Source of the DNA: Schoenoplectus triqueter
Lineage: Eukaryota > Streptophyta > Magnoliopsida > Poales > Cyperaceae
NCBI GenBank assembly: GCA_964058805.1
Contig: CAXKVV010002144.1
Location: forward strand, 1,302,001 to 1,366,000
Length of the DNA: 64,000 bases
Reading direction: 5' to 3'
The position numbers and the translations under genes are program-made. The notes under the pieces are model-generated. The model saw only the letters and a program-made list of their open reading frames with translations. It searched no databases and had not been told where the DNA came from. Shown here one piece after another: positions 50,618 through 62,800 of this stretch. The number at the start of each line of letters is the position of its first letter. The stretch's first letter is position 1.

Positions 50618-52412
50618 CGGGTATCGACGCCATCGGGACCACCGAAAATGAGTCGGGGAGCGCAAAACATGAAAACGGATCCCGACGCCCTCGGTACCGC
50701 CGAAACCGAGTTCGGGAGCGCAAAACATGAAAACGGGACCCGACGCCATTGGAACCGTCGAAAATGAGTCGGGGAGCGCAAAACATTTAAACGGGACCCG
50801 ACGCCCTCGGTACCGCCGAAACCGAGTTCGGGCGAGCAAAACATGAAAACGGGACCCGACGCCCTCCGTACTACCGAAACCGAGTCCGAGAGCGCAAAAC
50901 ATGAAAACGGGTCTCGACACCATCGGAACCGCCGAAAATGATTCGGGGAGCGCAAAACATGAAAACGGGACCCGACGCCCTCGGTACCGCCGAAAACGAG
51001 TCCGGGAGCGCAAAACATGAAAACGGGACGCGACGCCCACGGTACCGCCGAAACCGAGTTCGGGAGCGCAAAACATGAAAACGGGACCCGACGCCCTCGG
51101 TACGGCCGACATTGAGTCCGAGAGCGCAAAACATGAAAAACGGGTTCCGACGCCCTCGGTACCGCCGAAAACGAGTCGGGGAGCGCAAAACATGAACACG
51201 GGACCCGACGCCCTCGGTACCGCCGAAACCGAGTCCGGGGGCGCAAAACATGAAAACGGGACCCGACGCCCTCGGTACCGCCGAAACCGAGTCCGGGGGC
51301 GCAAAACATGAAAACGGGACCCGACGCCCTCGGTACCGCCGAAACCGTGTTCGGGCGCACAAAACATGAAAACGGGACCCGACGCCCTCGGTACCGCCGA
51401 AACAGGGTCCGGGAGAGCAAAACATGAACACGGGACCCGACGCCCTCGGTACCGCCGAAAACGAGTCCGGGGGCGCAAAACATGAAAACGGGACCGACGC
51501 CCTCGGTACCGCCGAAAACGAGTCCGGGTGCGCAAAACATCAAAACGGGACCCGACGCCCTCGGCGGTGCCGAAAACGAGTCCGTGAGCGCAAAACATGA
51601 AAACGAGTCCCGACGCCATCGGTACTGCCGAAAAAGAGTCGGGGAGCGCAAAACATGAAAACGGGACCCGACGCCCTCGGTACCGCCGAAAACGAGTCCG
51701 GGAGCGCAAAACATGAAAACGATACCCGACGCCCTCGGTACCGCCGAAAACGAGTTCGAGCGCCCAAATTAAGAGAACGAAACTCGACGCACTCGGTACC
51801 TCCGAAATCAAGTCTAGGAACGCAAAACATGAAAACGGGACTCGACGCCCTCGGTACCATCGAAAACGAATCCGGGCAAGCAAAACATGAAAATGGGACC
51901 CGTCGCCCTCTGTACCTCCAAAAATGACGGGCGCCCAAAACATGAAAACGGTACCCGACGCCCTCGGCGGTGCCGAAAACGAGTCCGAGAGCGCAAAAAA
52001 TGAAAACGGGTCCCGACGCCCTCGGTACCGCCGAAAATGATTCGGGGAGCGCAAAACATGAAAACGGGACCCGACGCCCTCGGTACCGCCGAAAACGAGT
52101 CTGGGGGCGCAAAACATGAAAACGGGACCCGACGCCCTCGGTACCGCCGAAACCGAATTCGGGCGCGCAAAACATGAAAACGGGACCCGACGCCCTCGGT
52201 ACCGCCGAAAACGAGTCCGGGGGCGCAAAACATGAAAACGGGACCCGACGCCCTCGGTACCGCTGAAACCGAGTTCGGGCGCGCAAAACATGAAAACGGG
52301 ACCCGACGCCCTCGGTACTGCCGACAATGAGTCCGAGAGCGCAAAACATGAAAACGGGTCCAGACGCCATCGGTACCATCGAAAACGAGTCGGGGAGCGC
52401 AAAACATGAAAA
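50618..52412 (+). repeat. 1.8-kb HOR, copy 5 (1,795 bp)
   Basis: Standard length. It repeats the copy-3 variants AATTAAGAGAACGAAACTCG (near 51770) and GGGTCCAGACGCCATC (near 52360) exactly two periods later, together with GGAACCGCC near 50929. This supports a duplication of a two-copy block. Confidence 0.93.
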
Positions 52413-54205
52413 CGGGTATCGACGCCATCGGGACCACCGAAAATGAGTCGGGGAGCGCAAAACATGAAAACGGATCCCGACGCCCTCGGTACCGCCGAAA
52501 CCGAGTTCGGGAGCGCAAAACATGAAAACGGGACCCGACGCCATTGGAACCGTCGAAAATGAGTCGGGGAGCGCAAAACATTTAAACGGGACCCGACGCC
52601 CTCGGTACCGCCGAAACCGAGTTCGGGCGAGCAAAACATGAAAACGGGACCCGACGCCCTCCGTACTACCGAAACCGAGTCCGAGAGCGCAAAACATGAA
52701 AACGGGTCTCGACACCATCGGTACCGCCGAAAATGATTCGGGGAGCGCAAAACATGAAAACGGGACCCGACGCCCTCGGTACCGCCGAAAACGAGTCCGG
52801 GAGCGCAAAACATGAAAACGGGACGCGACGCCCACGGTACCGCCGAAACCGAGTTCGGGAGCGCAAAACATGAAAACGGGACCCGACGCCCTCGGTACGG
52901 CCGACATTGAGTCCGAGAGCGCAAAACATGAAAAACGGGTTCCGACGCCCTCGGTACCGCCGAAAACGAGTCGGGGAGCGCAAAACATGAACACGGGACC
53001 CGACGCCCTCGGTACCGCCGAAACCGAGTCCGGGGGCGCAAAACATGAAAACGGGACCCGACGCCCTCGGTACCGCCGAAACCGAGTCCGGGGGCGCAAA
53101 ACATGAAAACGGGACCCGACGCCCTCGGTACCGCCGAAACCGTGTTCGGGCGCACAAAACATGAAAACGGGACCCGACGCCCTCGGTACCGCCGAAACAG
53201 GGTCCGGGAGAGCAAAACATGAACACGGGACCCGACGCCCTCGGTACCGCCGAAAACGAGTCCGGGGGCGCAAAACATGAAAACGGGACCGACGCCCTCG
53301 GTACCGCCGAAAACGAGTCCGGGTGCGCAAAACATCAAAACGGGACCCGACGCCCTCGGCGGTGCCGAAAACGAGTCCGTGAGCGCAAAACATGAAAACG
53401 AGTCCCGACGCCATCGGTACTGCCGAAAAAGAGTCGGGGAGCGCAAAACATGAAAACGGGACCCGACGCCCTCGGTACCGCCGAAAACGAGTCCGGGAGC
53501 GCAAAACATGAAAACGATACCCGACGCCCTCGGTACCGCCGAAAACGAGTTCGAGCGCCCAAATTAAGAAAACGAAACTCGACGCACTCGGTACCTCCGA
53601 AATCAAGTCTAGGAACGCAAAACATGAAAACGGGACTCGACGCCCTCGGTACCATCGAAAACGAATCCGGGCAAGCAAAACATGAAAATGGGACCCGTCG
53701 CCCTCTGTACCTCCAAAAATGACGGGCGCCCAAAACATGAAAACGGTACCCGACGCCCTCGGCGGTGCCGAAAACGAGTCCGAGAGCGCAAAAAATGAAA
53801 ACGGGTCCCGACGCCCTCGGTACCGCCGAAAATGATTCGGGGAGCGCAAAACATGAAAACGGGACCCGACGCCCTCGGTACCGCCGAAAACGAGTCCGGG
53901 GGCGCAAAACATGAAAACGGGACCCGACGCCCTCGGTACCGCCGAAACCGAATTCGGGCGCGCAAAACATGAAAACGGGACCCGACGCCCTCGGTACCGC
54001 CGAAAACGAGTCCGGGGGCGCAAAACATGAAAACGGGACCCGACGCCCTCGGTACCGCCGAAACCGAGTTCGGGCGCGCAAAACATGAAAACGGGACCCG
54101 ACGCCCTCGGTACTGCTGACAATGAGTCCGAGAGCGCAAAACATGAAAACGGGTCCCGACGCCATCGGTACCATCGAAAACGAGTCGGGGAGCGCAAAAC
54201 ATGAA
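52413..54205 (+). repeat. 1.8-kb HOR, copy 6 (last, right end of array)
   Basis: Follows copy 4 in its diagnostic bases. Small private changes include GGTACTGCTGAC near 54113 and GGTACCGCCGAAACCGAG near 54053, where other copies read GGTACCGCTG. The match to the period ends at 54205: the next unit starts AACACGGGACCC instead of AAAACGGGTATCG, and the sequence turns into units like those near 19180 and 29230. Confidence 0.92.
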
Positions 54206-57200
54206 CACGGGACCCGACGCCCTCGGTACCGCCGAAACCGAGTCCGGGGGCGCAAAACATGAAAACGGGACCCGACGCCCTCGGTACCGCTGAAACCGGG
54301 TTCGGGCGCACAAAACATGAAAATGGGACCCGACGCCCTCGGTACCGCCGAAACCGGTTCCGGGAGCGCAAAACATGAAAACGTGTCCCGACGCCATCGG
54401 TACCGCCGAAAAAGAGCTCAGGCGTGCAAAACATGAAAACGGGACCCGACGCCCTCGGTACCGCCGAAACCGAGTTCGGGCGCGCAAAACATGAAAACGG
54501 GACCCGACGCCCTCGGTACTGCCGACATTGAGTCCGAGAGCGCAAAACATGAACACGGGACCCGACGCCCTCGGTTCCGCCGAAACCGAGTCCGGGGGTG
54601 CAAAACATGAAAACGGGACCCGACTTCCTCGATACCGCCGAGACCGGGTTCGGGCGCACAAACCATGAAAACGGGACCCGACGCCCTCGGTACCGCCGAA
54701 ACCGGGTCCGGGAGCGCAAAACCTGAAAACGGGTCCCGACGCCATCGGTACCGCCGAAAACGAGTCGGGTTGCGCAAAACATGAAAACGGGACCCGACGC
54801 CCTCGGTACCGTCGAAACCGGGTCCGGACGCGCAAAACATGAAAACGTGACACGACTCCCTCGGTACCGCCGAAAATGAGTCCGGGCGCGCAAAACATGA
54901 AAACGGGACCCGTCGCCCTCGGTACCGCCGAAAACGAGTCCGAGAGCGCAAAACATGAAAACGGGACCCGACGCCATCAGTACCGCCGAAAACGAGTCCG
55001 AGAGCGCAAAACTTGAAAACGGGTCCCGACGCCATCGGTACCGCCGAAAACGAGTCGCGGAGCGCAAAACATGAACACGGGACCCGACGCCCTCGGTACC
55101 GCCGAAAATGAGTCCGGCGGCGCAAAACATGAAAACGGGACCCGAATCCCTCGGTACCGCCGAAACCCAGTTCGGGCGCGCAAAACATGAAAACGGGACC
55201 CGTCGCCCTCGGTACCGCCGAAACCGAGTCCGGGTGCGCAAAACATGAAAACAGGACTCGACGCCCTCGGGACCGTCGAAACCGAGTCCGCGAGCGCAAA
55301 ACATGAAAACGGGTCTCGACGCCATCAGTACCGTCGAAAGTGAGTCGGCGAGCGCAAAACATGAAAACGGGACCCGACGCCCTCGGTACCGCCGAAACCG
55401 GGTCCGGGCGCGCAAAACATGAAAATGGGACACGACTCCCTCGGTACCGCCGAAAATGAGTCCGGGCGCGCAAAACATGAAAACGAGACGCAACGCCCTC
55501 GGCGCAGCCGAAAACGAGTCCGGGAGCGCAAAACATGAAAACGGGTCTCGACGCCATCGGTACCACCGAAAATGAGTCGGGGAGCGCAAAACATGAAAAC
55601 GGGACTCGACGCCCTCGGTACCGCCGAAACGAGTCCGGGCGCGCAAAACATGAAAACGGGACCCGACGCCCTCGGTACCGCCGAAACCGACTTCGCCCGC
55701 GCAAAACATGAAAACGGGACCCGACGCCATCGGTACCGCCGAAAACGAGTCCGAGAGCGCAAAACATGAAAACGGGACCCGACACCCTCGTTACTGCCGA
55801 AATCGAGTCCGAGAGCGCAAACCATGAAAACGGGTACCGACGCCATCGGTACCGCCGAAATCGAGCCTGGGAGCGCAAAACATGAAAACGAGACCCGCCG
55901 CCCTCGGTACCATCGAAAACGAGTTCGAGCGCCCAAATTTTGAAAACGAGTCTTCGACGTCCTCGGTACCGCCGAAAACGAATCCGGGCGCGCAAAACAT
56001 GAAAATGGGACCCGTCGCCCTCTGTACCTCCAAAAAAACCGGGCGCCCAAAACAGGAAACGGTACCCGACGCCTTCGGCGATGCCGAAAACGAGTCCGAG
56101 AGCGCAAAACATGAAAACGGGTCCCGACGCCATCGGTACCGCCGAAAATGAGTCGGGGAGCGCTAAACATGAAAACGGGACCCGACGCCCTCGGTACCGT
56201 CGAAAATGAGTCGGGGAACGGTAAACATCAAAACGGGTCTCGACGCCATCAGTACCGTCGAAAGTGAGTCGGCGAGCGCAAAACATGAAAACGGGACCCG
56301 ACGCCCTCGGTACCGCCGAAACCGGGTCCGGGCGCGTAAAACATGAAAATGGGACACGACTCCCTCGGTACCGCCGAAAATGAGTCCGGGCGCGCAAAAC
56401 ATGAAAACTAGACGCGACGCCCTCGGCGCAGCCGAAAACGAGTCCGGGAGCGCAAAACATGAAAACGGGTCTCGACGTCATCGGTACCACCGAAAATGAG
56501 TCGGGGAGCGCAAAACATGAAAACGAGACTCGACGCCCTCGGTACCGCCGAAACGATTTCGGGCGCGCAAAACATGAAAACGGGACCCGACACCCTCGTT
56601 ACTGCCGAAATCGAGTCCGAGAGCGCAAACCATGAAAACGGGTCCCGACGCCATCGGTACCGTCGAAAACGAGTCGGGGAGCGCAAAACATGAAAACGGG
56701 ACCCGTCGCCCTCGGTACCGCCGAAAACGAGTCCGGGAGCGCTAAATATGAAAACGGGACCCGACGCCCTCGGTACCGCCGAAAACGAGTCCGGGAGCGC
56801 AAAACATGAAAACGGGACCCGACGCCCTCGGTACCTCCGAAACCGAGTTCGGGCGCGCAAAACATGAAAACGGTTCCCGACGCCATCGGTACCGCCGAAA
56901 ATGAGTCGGGGAGCGCAAAACATGAAAACCGGAACCGACGCCCTCGGTACCGCCGAAAACGAGTCTGGGAGCGCAAAACATGAAAACGGGTCCCGACGCC
57001 ATCGGTACCGCCGAAAACGAGTCGCGGAGCGCAAAACATGAACACGGGACCCGACGCCCTCGGTACCGCCGAAAACGAGTCCGGGGGCGCAAAACATGAA
57101 AACGGGACCCGAAGCCCTCGGTACCGCCGAAACCGAGTTCGGGCGCGCAAAACATGAAAACGGGACCCGACGCCCTCGGTACTGCCGACATTTAGTCCGA

Positions 57201-59504
57201 GAGCGCAAAACATGAAAACGGTTCCCGACGCCATCGGTACCGCCGAAAACGAGTCGGGGAGCGCAAAACATGAACACGGGACCCGACGCCCTCGGTACCG
57301 CCGAAAACGAGTCCGGGGGCGCAAAACATGAAAACGGTACCCGATGCCCTCGGTACCGCCGAAAACGAGTCCGGGGGCGCCAAACTTGAAAACGAGACCC
57401 GACGCCCTCGGTATCGCCGAAAACGAGTTCGGGCGCGCAAAACATGAAAACGGGACCCGACGCCCTCGCTACCGCTGAAAACGAGTCGGGGAGCGCAAAA
57501 CATGAAAACGGGACCGACGCCCTCGGTTCCGCCGAAAACGAGTCCGGGGCGCAAAACATGAAAACGGGACCCGACGCCGTCGGCGGTGCCGAAAACGAGT
57601 CCGAGAGCGCAAAACATGAAAACGGGTCCCGACGCCATCGGTACCGCTGAAAATGAGTCGGGGAGCGCAAAACATTAAAACGGGACTCGACGCCCTCGGT
57701 ACCGCCGAAAACGAGTCCGGGAGCGCAAAACATGAAAACGAGACCCCGACACCCTCGGTACCGCCGAAAACGAGTTCGAGCGCCCAAATTAAGAAAACGA
57801 AACTCGACACACTCGGTACCGCCGAAATCGAGTCCGGGAACGCAAAACATGAAAACGGGACCCGACGCCATCGGTACCGCCGAAAACGAATCCGGGCGCG
57901 CAAAACATGAAAATGGGACCCGTCGCCCTCTGTACCTCCAAAAATGACGGGCACCCAAAACATGAAAACGGTACCCGACGCCCTTGGCGGTGCCGAAAAC
58001 GAGTCTGAGAGCGCAAAAAATGAAAACGGGTCCCGACGCCATCGGTACCGCTGAAAATGAGTCGGGGAGCGCAAAACATGATAACGGGTCCCGACGCCCT
58101 CGGTACCGCCGAAAACGAGTCCGAGAGCGCAAAACATGAAAACGGGACCCGACGCCATCGGTACCCCCGAAAATGAGTCCGAGAGCGCAAAACATGAAAA
58201 CGGGACCCGACGACCTCGGTACCGCCGAAAACGAGTCGCGGAGCGCAAAACATGAAAACGGGACCCGACGCCCTCGGTACCGCCGAAATCGAGTGCGGGC
58301 GCGCAAAACATGAAAACGGGACCCGACTCCATCGGTACCGCCGAAACCGAGTCCGAGAGCGCAAAACATGAAAACGGGACCCGACGCCCTCGGTACTGCC
58401 GAAAACGATTCCGGGAGCGCAAAACATGAAAACGGGACTCGACGCCCTCGGGACCGCCGAAACCGAGTTCGCGAGCGCAAAACATTAAAACGGGTCTCGA
58501 CGCCATCGGTACCGTCGAAAGTGAGTCGGGGAGCGCAAAACATGAAAACGGGACCCGACGCCCTCGGTACCGCCGAAACCGGGTCCGGGTGCGCAAAACA
58601 TGAAAACGGGACACGACTCCCTCGGTTCCGCCGAAAACGAGTCCGGGCCCTCGGCGCAGCCGAAAACGAGTCCGAGAGTGCAAAACATGAAAACGGGTCT
58701 CGACGCCCTCGGTATCGCCAAAACGAGTCCGGGTGCGCAAAACATGAAAACGGGACCCCGACGCCCTCGGTAGAGCCGAAACCGAGTCCGAGAGCGCAAA
58801 ACATGAAAACGGGTCCCGACGCCATCGGTACCGCCGAAAATGAGTCGGGGAGCGCAAAACATGAAAACGGGACCCGACGCCCTCGGTACCGCCGGAACCG
58901 AGTTCGGGCACGCAAAACATGAAAACGGGACCCGACGCCCTCGGTACCGCCGAAACCGAGTCCCAGAGCGCAAAACATGAAAACGGGTCTCGACGCCATC
59001 GGTACCGCCGAAAATGAGTCGGGGAGCGCAAAACATGAAAACGGGACTCGACGCCCTCGGTACCGCCGAAAACGAGTCCGGGATCGCAAAATATGAAAAC
59101 GGGACCCCACGCCCTCGGTACCGCCGAAACCGAGTTCGGGCGCGCAAAACATGAAAACGGGACCAGACGCCATCGGTACCGCCGAAAATGAGTCCGAGAG
59201 CGCAAAACACGAAAACGGGTCTCGACGCCATCGGTTCCGCCGAAAACGAGTCGCGGAGCGCAAAACATGAACACGGGACCCGACGCCCTCGTTACCGCCG
59301 AAAACGAGTCCGGGCGCGCAAAACATGAAAATGGGACCCGAAGCCCTTGGTACCGCCGAAACCGAGTTCGGGCGCGCAAAACATGAAAACGGGACCCGAC
59401 GCCCTCGGTACCGCCGAAAACGAGTCGGGGAGCGCAAACCATGAAAACGGGACCCGACGCCCTCGGTACCGCCGAAACCGAGTTCGGGCGCGCAAAACAT
59501 GAAA
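54206..59504 (+). repeat. Mixed, more diverged satellite flank
   Basis: 58-bp units only. 54206-54900 follows the order seen near 20700-21500. 55380-55770 holds M2 followed by units like 38600-38790. M3 relatives lie near 55900 and 57735. Irregular units are frequent: a 55-bp unit near 56002 ending AACAGG, a missing A near 56056, TCCGGGGCGC with one G missing near 57548, GGGACCCCGAC with an extra C near 58752, and the half-unit deletion at 58647. I see no gene and no long-period partner for the whole stretch. Confidence 0.85.
58641..58670 (+). repeat. Half-unit (29-bp) deletion junction
   Basis: GTCCGGG at 58641-58647 runs directly into CCCTCGGCGCAGCC. In every other M2 cassette these words are separated by 29 bp containing the GCAAAACATG anchor. 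Exactly half of a 58-bp unit has been lost, joining unit 2 to unit 3 of the cassette. Confidence 0.85.
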
Positions 59505-60600
59505 ACGGGTCCCGACGCCATCGGTACCGCCGAAAACGAGTCGGGGAGCGCAAAAAAAGAAAACGGGACCGACGCCCTCGATACCGCCGAAAACGAGTCC
59601 GGGTGCGCAAAACATGAAAACGGGTCCCGACGCCATCGGTACCGCCGAAAATGAGTCGGAGAGCGCAAAACAAGAAAACGGGACCCGACGCCCTTGGTAC
59701 CACCGAAAACGAGTCCGGGAGCGCAAAACATGAAAACGAGACCCGACGCCCTCGGTACAGCCGAAAACGAGTTCGAGCGCCCAAATTAAGAAAACGAAAC
59801 TCGACGCACTCGGTACCGCCGAAATCGAGTCCGGGAACGCAAAACATGAAAACGGGACCCGACGCCCTCGGTACCGCCGAAAACGAAACCGGGCGCGCAA
59901 AACATGAAAATGGGACCCGTCGCCCTCTGTACCTCCAAAAATGATGGGCGCCCAAAACATGAAAACGGTACCCGACGCCCTCGGCGGTGCCGAAAACGAG
60001 TCCGAAAGCGCAAAACATGAAAACGGATCCCGACGCCATCGGTACCGTCGAAAATGAGTCGGGGAGCGCAAAACATGAAAACGGGACCAGACGCCCTCGG
60101 TACCGCCGAAACTGGGTCCGGGCGCGCAAAACATGAAAACGGGACACTTCTCCCTCGGTACCGTCGAAAATGAGTCCGGGCGCGCAAAACATGAAAACGA
60201 GACGCGACGCCCTCGGCACAGCCGAAAACGGGTCCGAGAGCGCAAAACATGAAAACGTGACTCGACGCCCTCGGTACCGCCGAAAACGAGTCCGGGAACG
60301 CAAAACATGAAAACGAGACTCGACGCCTTCGGTACCGCCGAAAACGAGTCCGGGAACGCAAAACATGAAAACGGGACTCGACGCCCTCGGTACCGCCGAA
60401 AACGAGTCCGGGAACGCAAAACATGAAAACGGGACCCGACGCCCTCGGTACCGCCGAAACCGAGTTCGGGCGCGCAAAACATGAAAACGGGACCCGACGC
60501 CCTCGGTAGAGCCGAAACCGAGTCCGAGAGCGCAAAACATGAAAACGGGTCCCGACGCCAAAGGTACCGCCGCAAACGAGTCGGGGAGCGCAAAACATGA
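59505..60600 (+). repeat. Copy 1 of a 2,201-bp spaced segmental repeat
   Basis: Matches 61706-62800. Shared variants are GCGCAAAAAAAG near 59550, CTCGATACCGCC near 59578, the M3 cassette with AATTAAG near 59785, CGAAACCGGGCGCGC near 59885, GGGCGCCC after AATGATG near 59940, and GGACACTTCTCCC near 60140. The spacing is 38 units less 3 bp, explained by a 55-bp unit, a 57-bp unit and one extra G in the run GTCGGGGGGG near 60870. Substitutions between copies are more frequent than in the central repeats. Confidence 0.88.
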
Positions 60601-61705
60601 AAACGTGACCCGACGCCCTCGGTACCGCCGAAAACGAGTCGCGGAGCGCAAAACATGAACACGGGACCCGACGCCCTCGGTACCGCCGAAAACGAGTCCG
60701 GGTGCGCAAAACATGAAAATGGGACCCGAAGCCCTCGGTACCGCCGAAACCGAGTTCGGGCGCGCAAAACATGAAAACGGGACCCGACGCCCTCGATACT
60801 GCCGAAACCGGGTCCGGGAGCGCAAAACTTGAAAACGGGTCCCGACGCCATCGGTACCGCCGAAAACGAGTCGGGGGGGTGCAAAACATGAAAACGGGAC
60901 CCGACGCCCTCGGTACCGCCGAAACCGAGTTCGGGCGTGCAAAACATGAAAACGGGACCCGACGCCCTCGATACCGCCGAAACCGAGTTCGGGCGGGCAA
61001 AACATGAAAACGGGACCCGACGCCCTCGGTACCGCCGAAACCGGGTCCGGGCACGCGAAACATGAAAACGGGACACGACTCCCTCGGTACCGCCGAAAAT
61101 GATTCCGGGCGCGCAAAACATGAAAACGAGACGCGACGCCCTCGGCGCAGCCGAAAACGAGTCCGAGAGCGCAAAACATGATAACGGGTATCGACGCCAT
61201 CGGGATCACCGAAAATGAGTCGGGGAGCGCAAAACATGAATACAGGTCCCGACGCCATCGGTACCGCAGAAAACGAGTCGGGGAGCGCAAAACATGAAAA
61301 CGGGACCCGAGGCCCTCGGTACCGTCGAAACCGAGTTCGGGCGCGCAAAACATGAAAACGGGACCCGACGCCATCGGTACCGCCGAAAATGAGTCGGGGA
61401 GCGCAAAACATGAAAACGGGACCCGACGCCCTCGGTACCGCCGAAAACTTGTCCGGGAGCGCAAAACATGAAAACGGGACCCGAAGCTCTCGGTACCGCC
61501 GAAAACGAGTCTGGGAGCGCAAAACATGAACACGGGACCCGACGCCCTCGGTACCGCCGAAAACGAGTCCGGGGGCGCAAAACTTGAAAACGGGACCCGA
61601 CGCCCACGGAACCGCCGAAACCGAGTTCGGGCGCGCAAAACATGAAAACGGGACCCGACGCCCTCGGTACTGCCAAAATCGAGTCCGGGAGCGCAAACCA
61701 TGAAA
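60601..61705 (+). repeat. Satellite spacer between the 2,201-bp repeat copies
   Basis: Ordinary units with no gene. Features are the run of seven Gs near 60870 in place of TCGGGGAG, an M2 cassette near 61020-61200, and a GGGTATCGACGCCATCGGG unit near 61186 followed by ATCACC. Confidence 0.83.
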
Positions 61706-62800
61706 ACGGGTCCCGACGCCATCGGTACCGCCGAAAACGAGTCGGGGAGCGCAAAAAAAGAAAACGGGACCGACGCCCTCGATACCGCCGAAAACGAGTC
61801 CGGGTGCGCAAAACATGAAAACGGGTCCCGACGCCATCGATACCGCCGAAAATGAGTCGGGGAGCGCAAAACAAGAAAACGGGACCCGACGCCCTTGGTT
61901 CCGCCGAAAACGAGTCCGGGAGCGCAAAACATGAAAACGAGACCCGACGCCCTCGGTACAGCCGAAAACGAGTTCGAGCGCCCAAATTAAGAAAACGAAA
62001 CTCGACGCACTCGGTACCGCCGAAATCGAGTCCGGGAACGCAAAACATGAAAACGGGACCCGACGCCCTCGGTACCGCCGAAAACGAAACCGGGCGCGCA
62101 AAACATGAAAATGGGACCCGTCGCCCTCTGTACCTCCAAAAATGATGGGCGCCCAAAACATGAAAACGGTACCCGACGCCCTCGGCGTTGCCGAAAACGA
62201 GTCCAAAAGCGCAAAACATGAAAACGGGTCCCGACGCCATCGGTACCGCCGAAAATGAGTCGGGGAGCGCAAAACATGAAAACGGGACCAGACGCCCTCG
62301 GTACCGCCGAAACTGGGTCCGGGCGCGCAAAACATGAAAACGGGACACTTCTCCCTCGGTATCGTCGAAAATGAGTCCGGGCGCGCAAAACATGAAAACG
62401 AGATGCGACGCCCTCGGCGCAGCCGAAAACGAGTCCGAGAGCGCAAAACATGAAAACGTGACTCGACGCCCTCGGTACCGCCGAAAACAAGTCCGGGAAC
62501 ACAAAACATGAAAACGAGACTCGACGCCTTCGGTACCGCCGAAAACGAGTCCGAGAACGCAAAACATGAAAACGGGACTCGACGCCCTCGGTACCGCCGA
62601 AAACGAGTCCGGGAACGCAAAACATGAAAACGGGACCCGACGCCCTAGGTACCGCCGAAACCGAGTTCGGGCGCACAAAACATGCAAAACTGGACCCGAT
62701 GCCCTCGGTACAGCCGAAACCGAGTCCGAGAGCGCAAAACATGAAAATGGGTCCCGACGCCAACGGTACCGCTGCAAACGAGTCGGGGAGCGCAAAACAT
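61706..62800 (+). repeat. Copy 2 of the 2,201-bp spaced segmental repeat
   Basis: Same order as 59505-60600 with scattered changes, for example GGCGTTGCCG near 62185 (copy 1 GGCGGTGCCG), CTAGGTACC near 62645 and CATGCAAAACTGG near 62682. The last three units (a TTCGGGCGC unit, an AGCCGAAACC unit and a GCAAACGAG unit) recur again at about 62862-63040 in a form closer to copy 1 than to copy 2. Confidence 0.87.
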
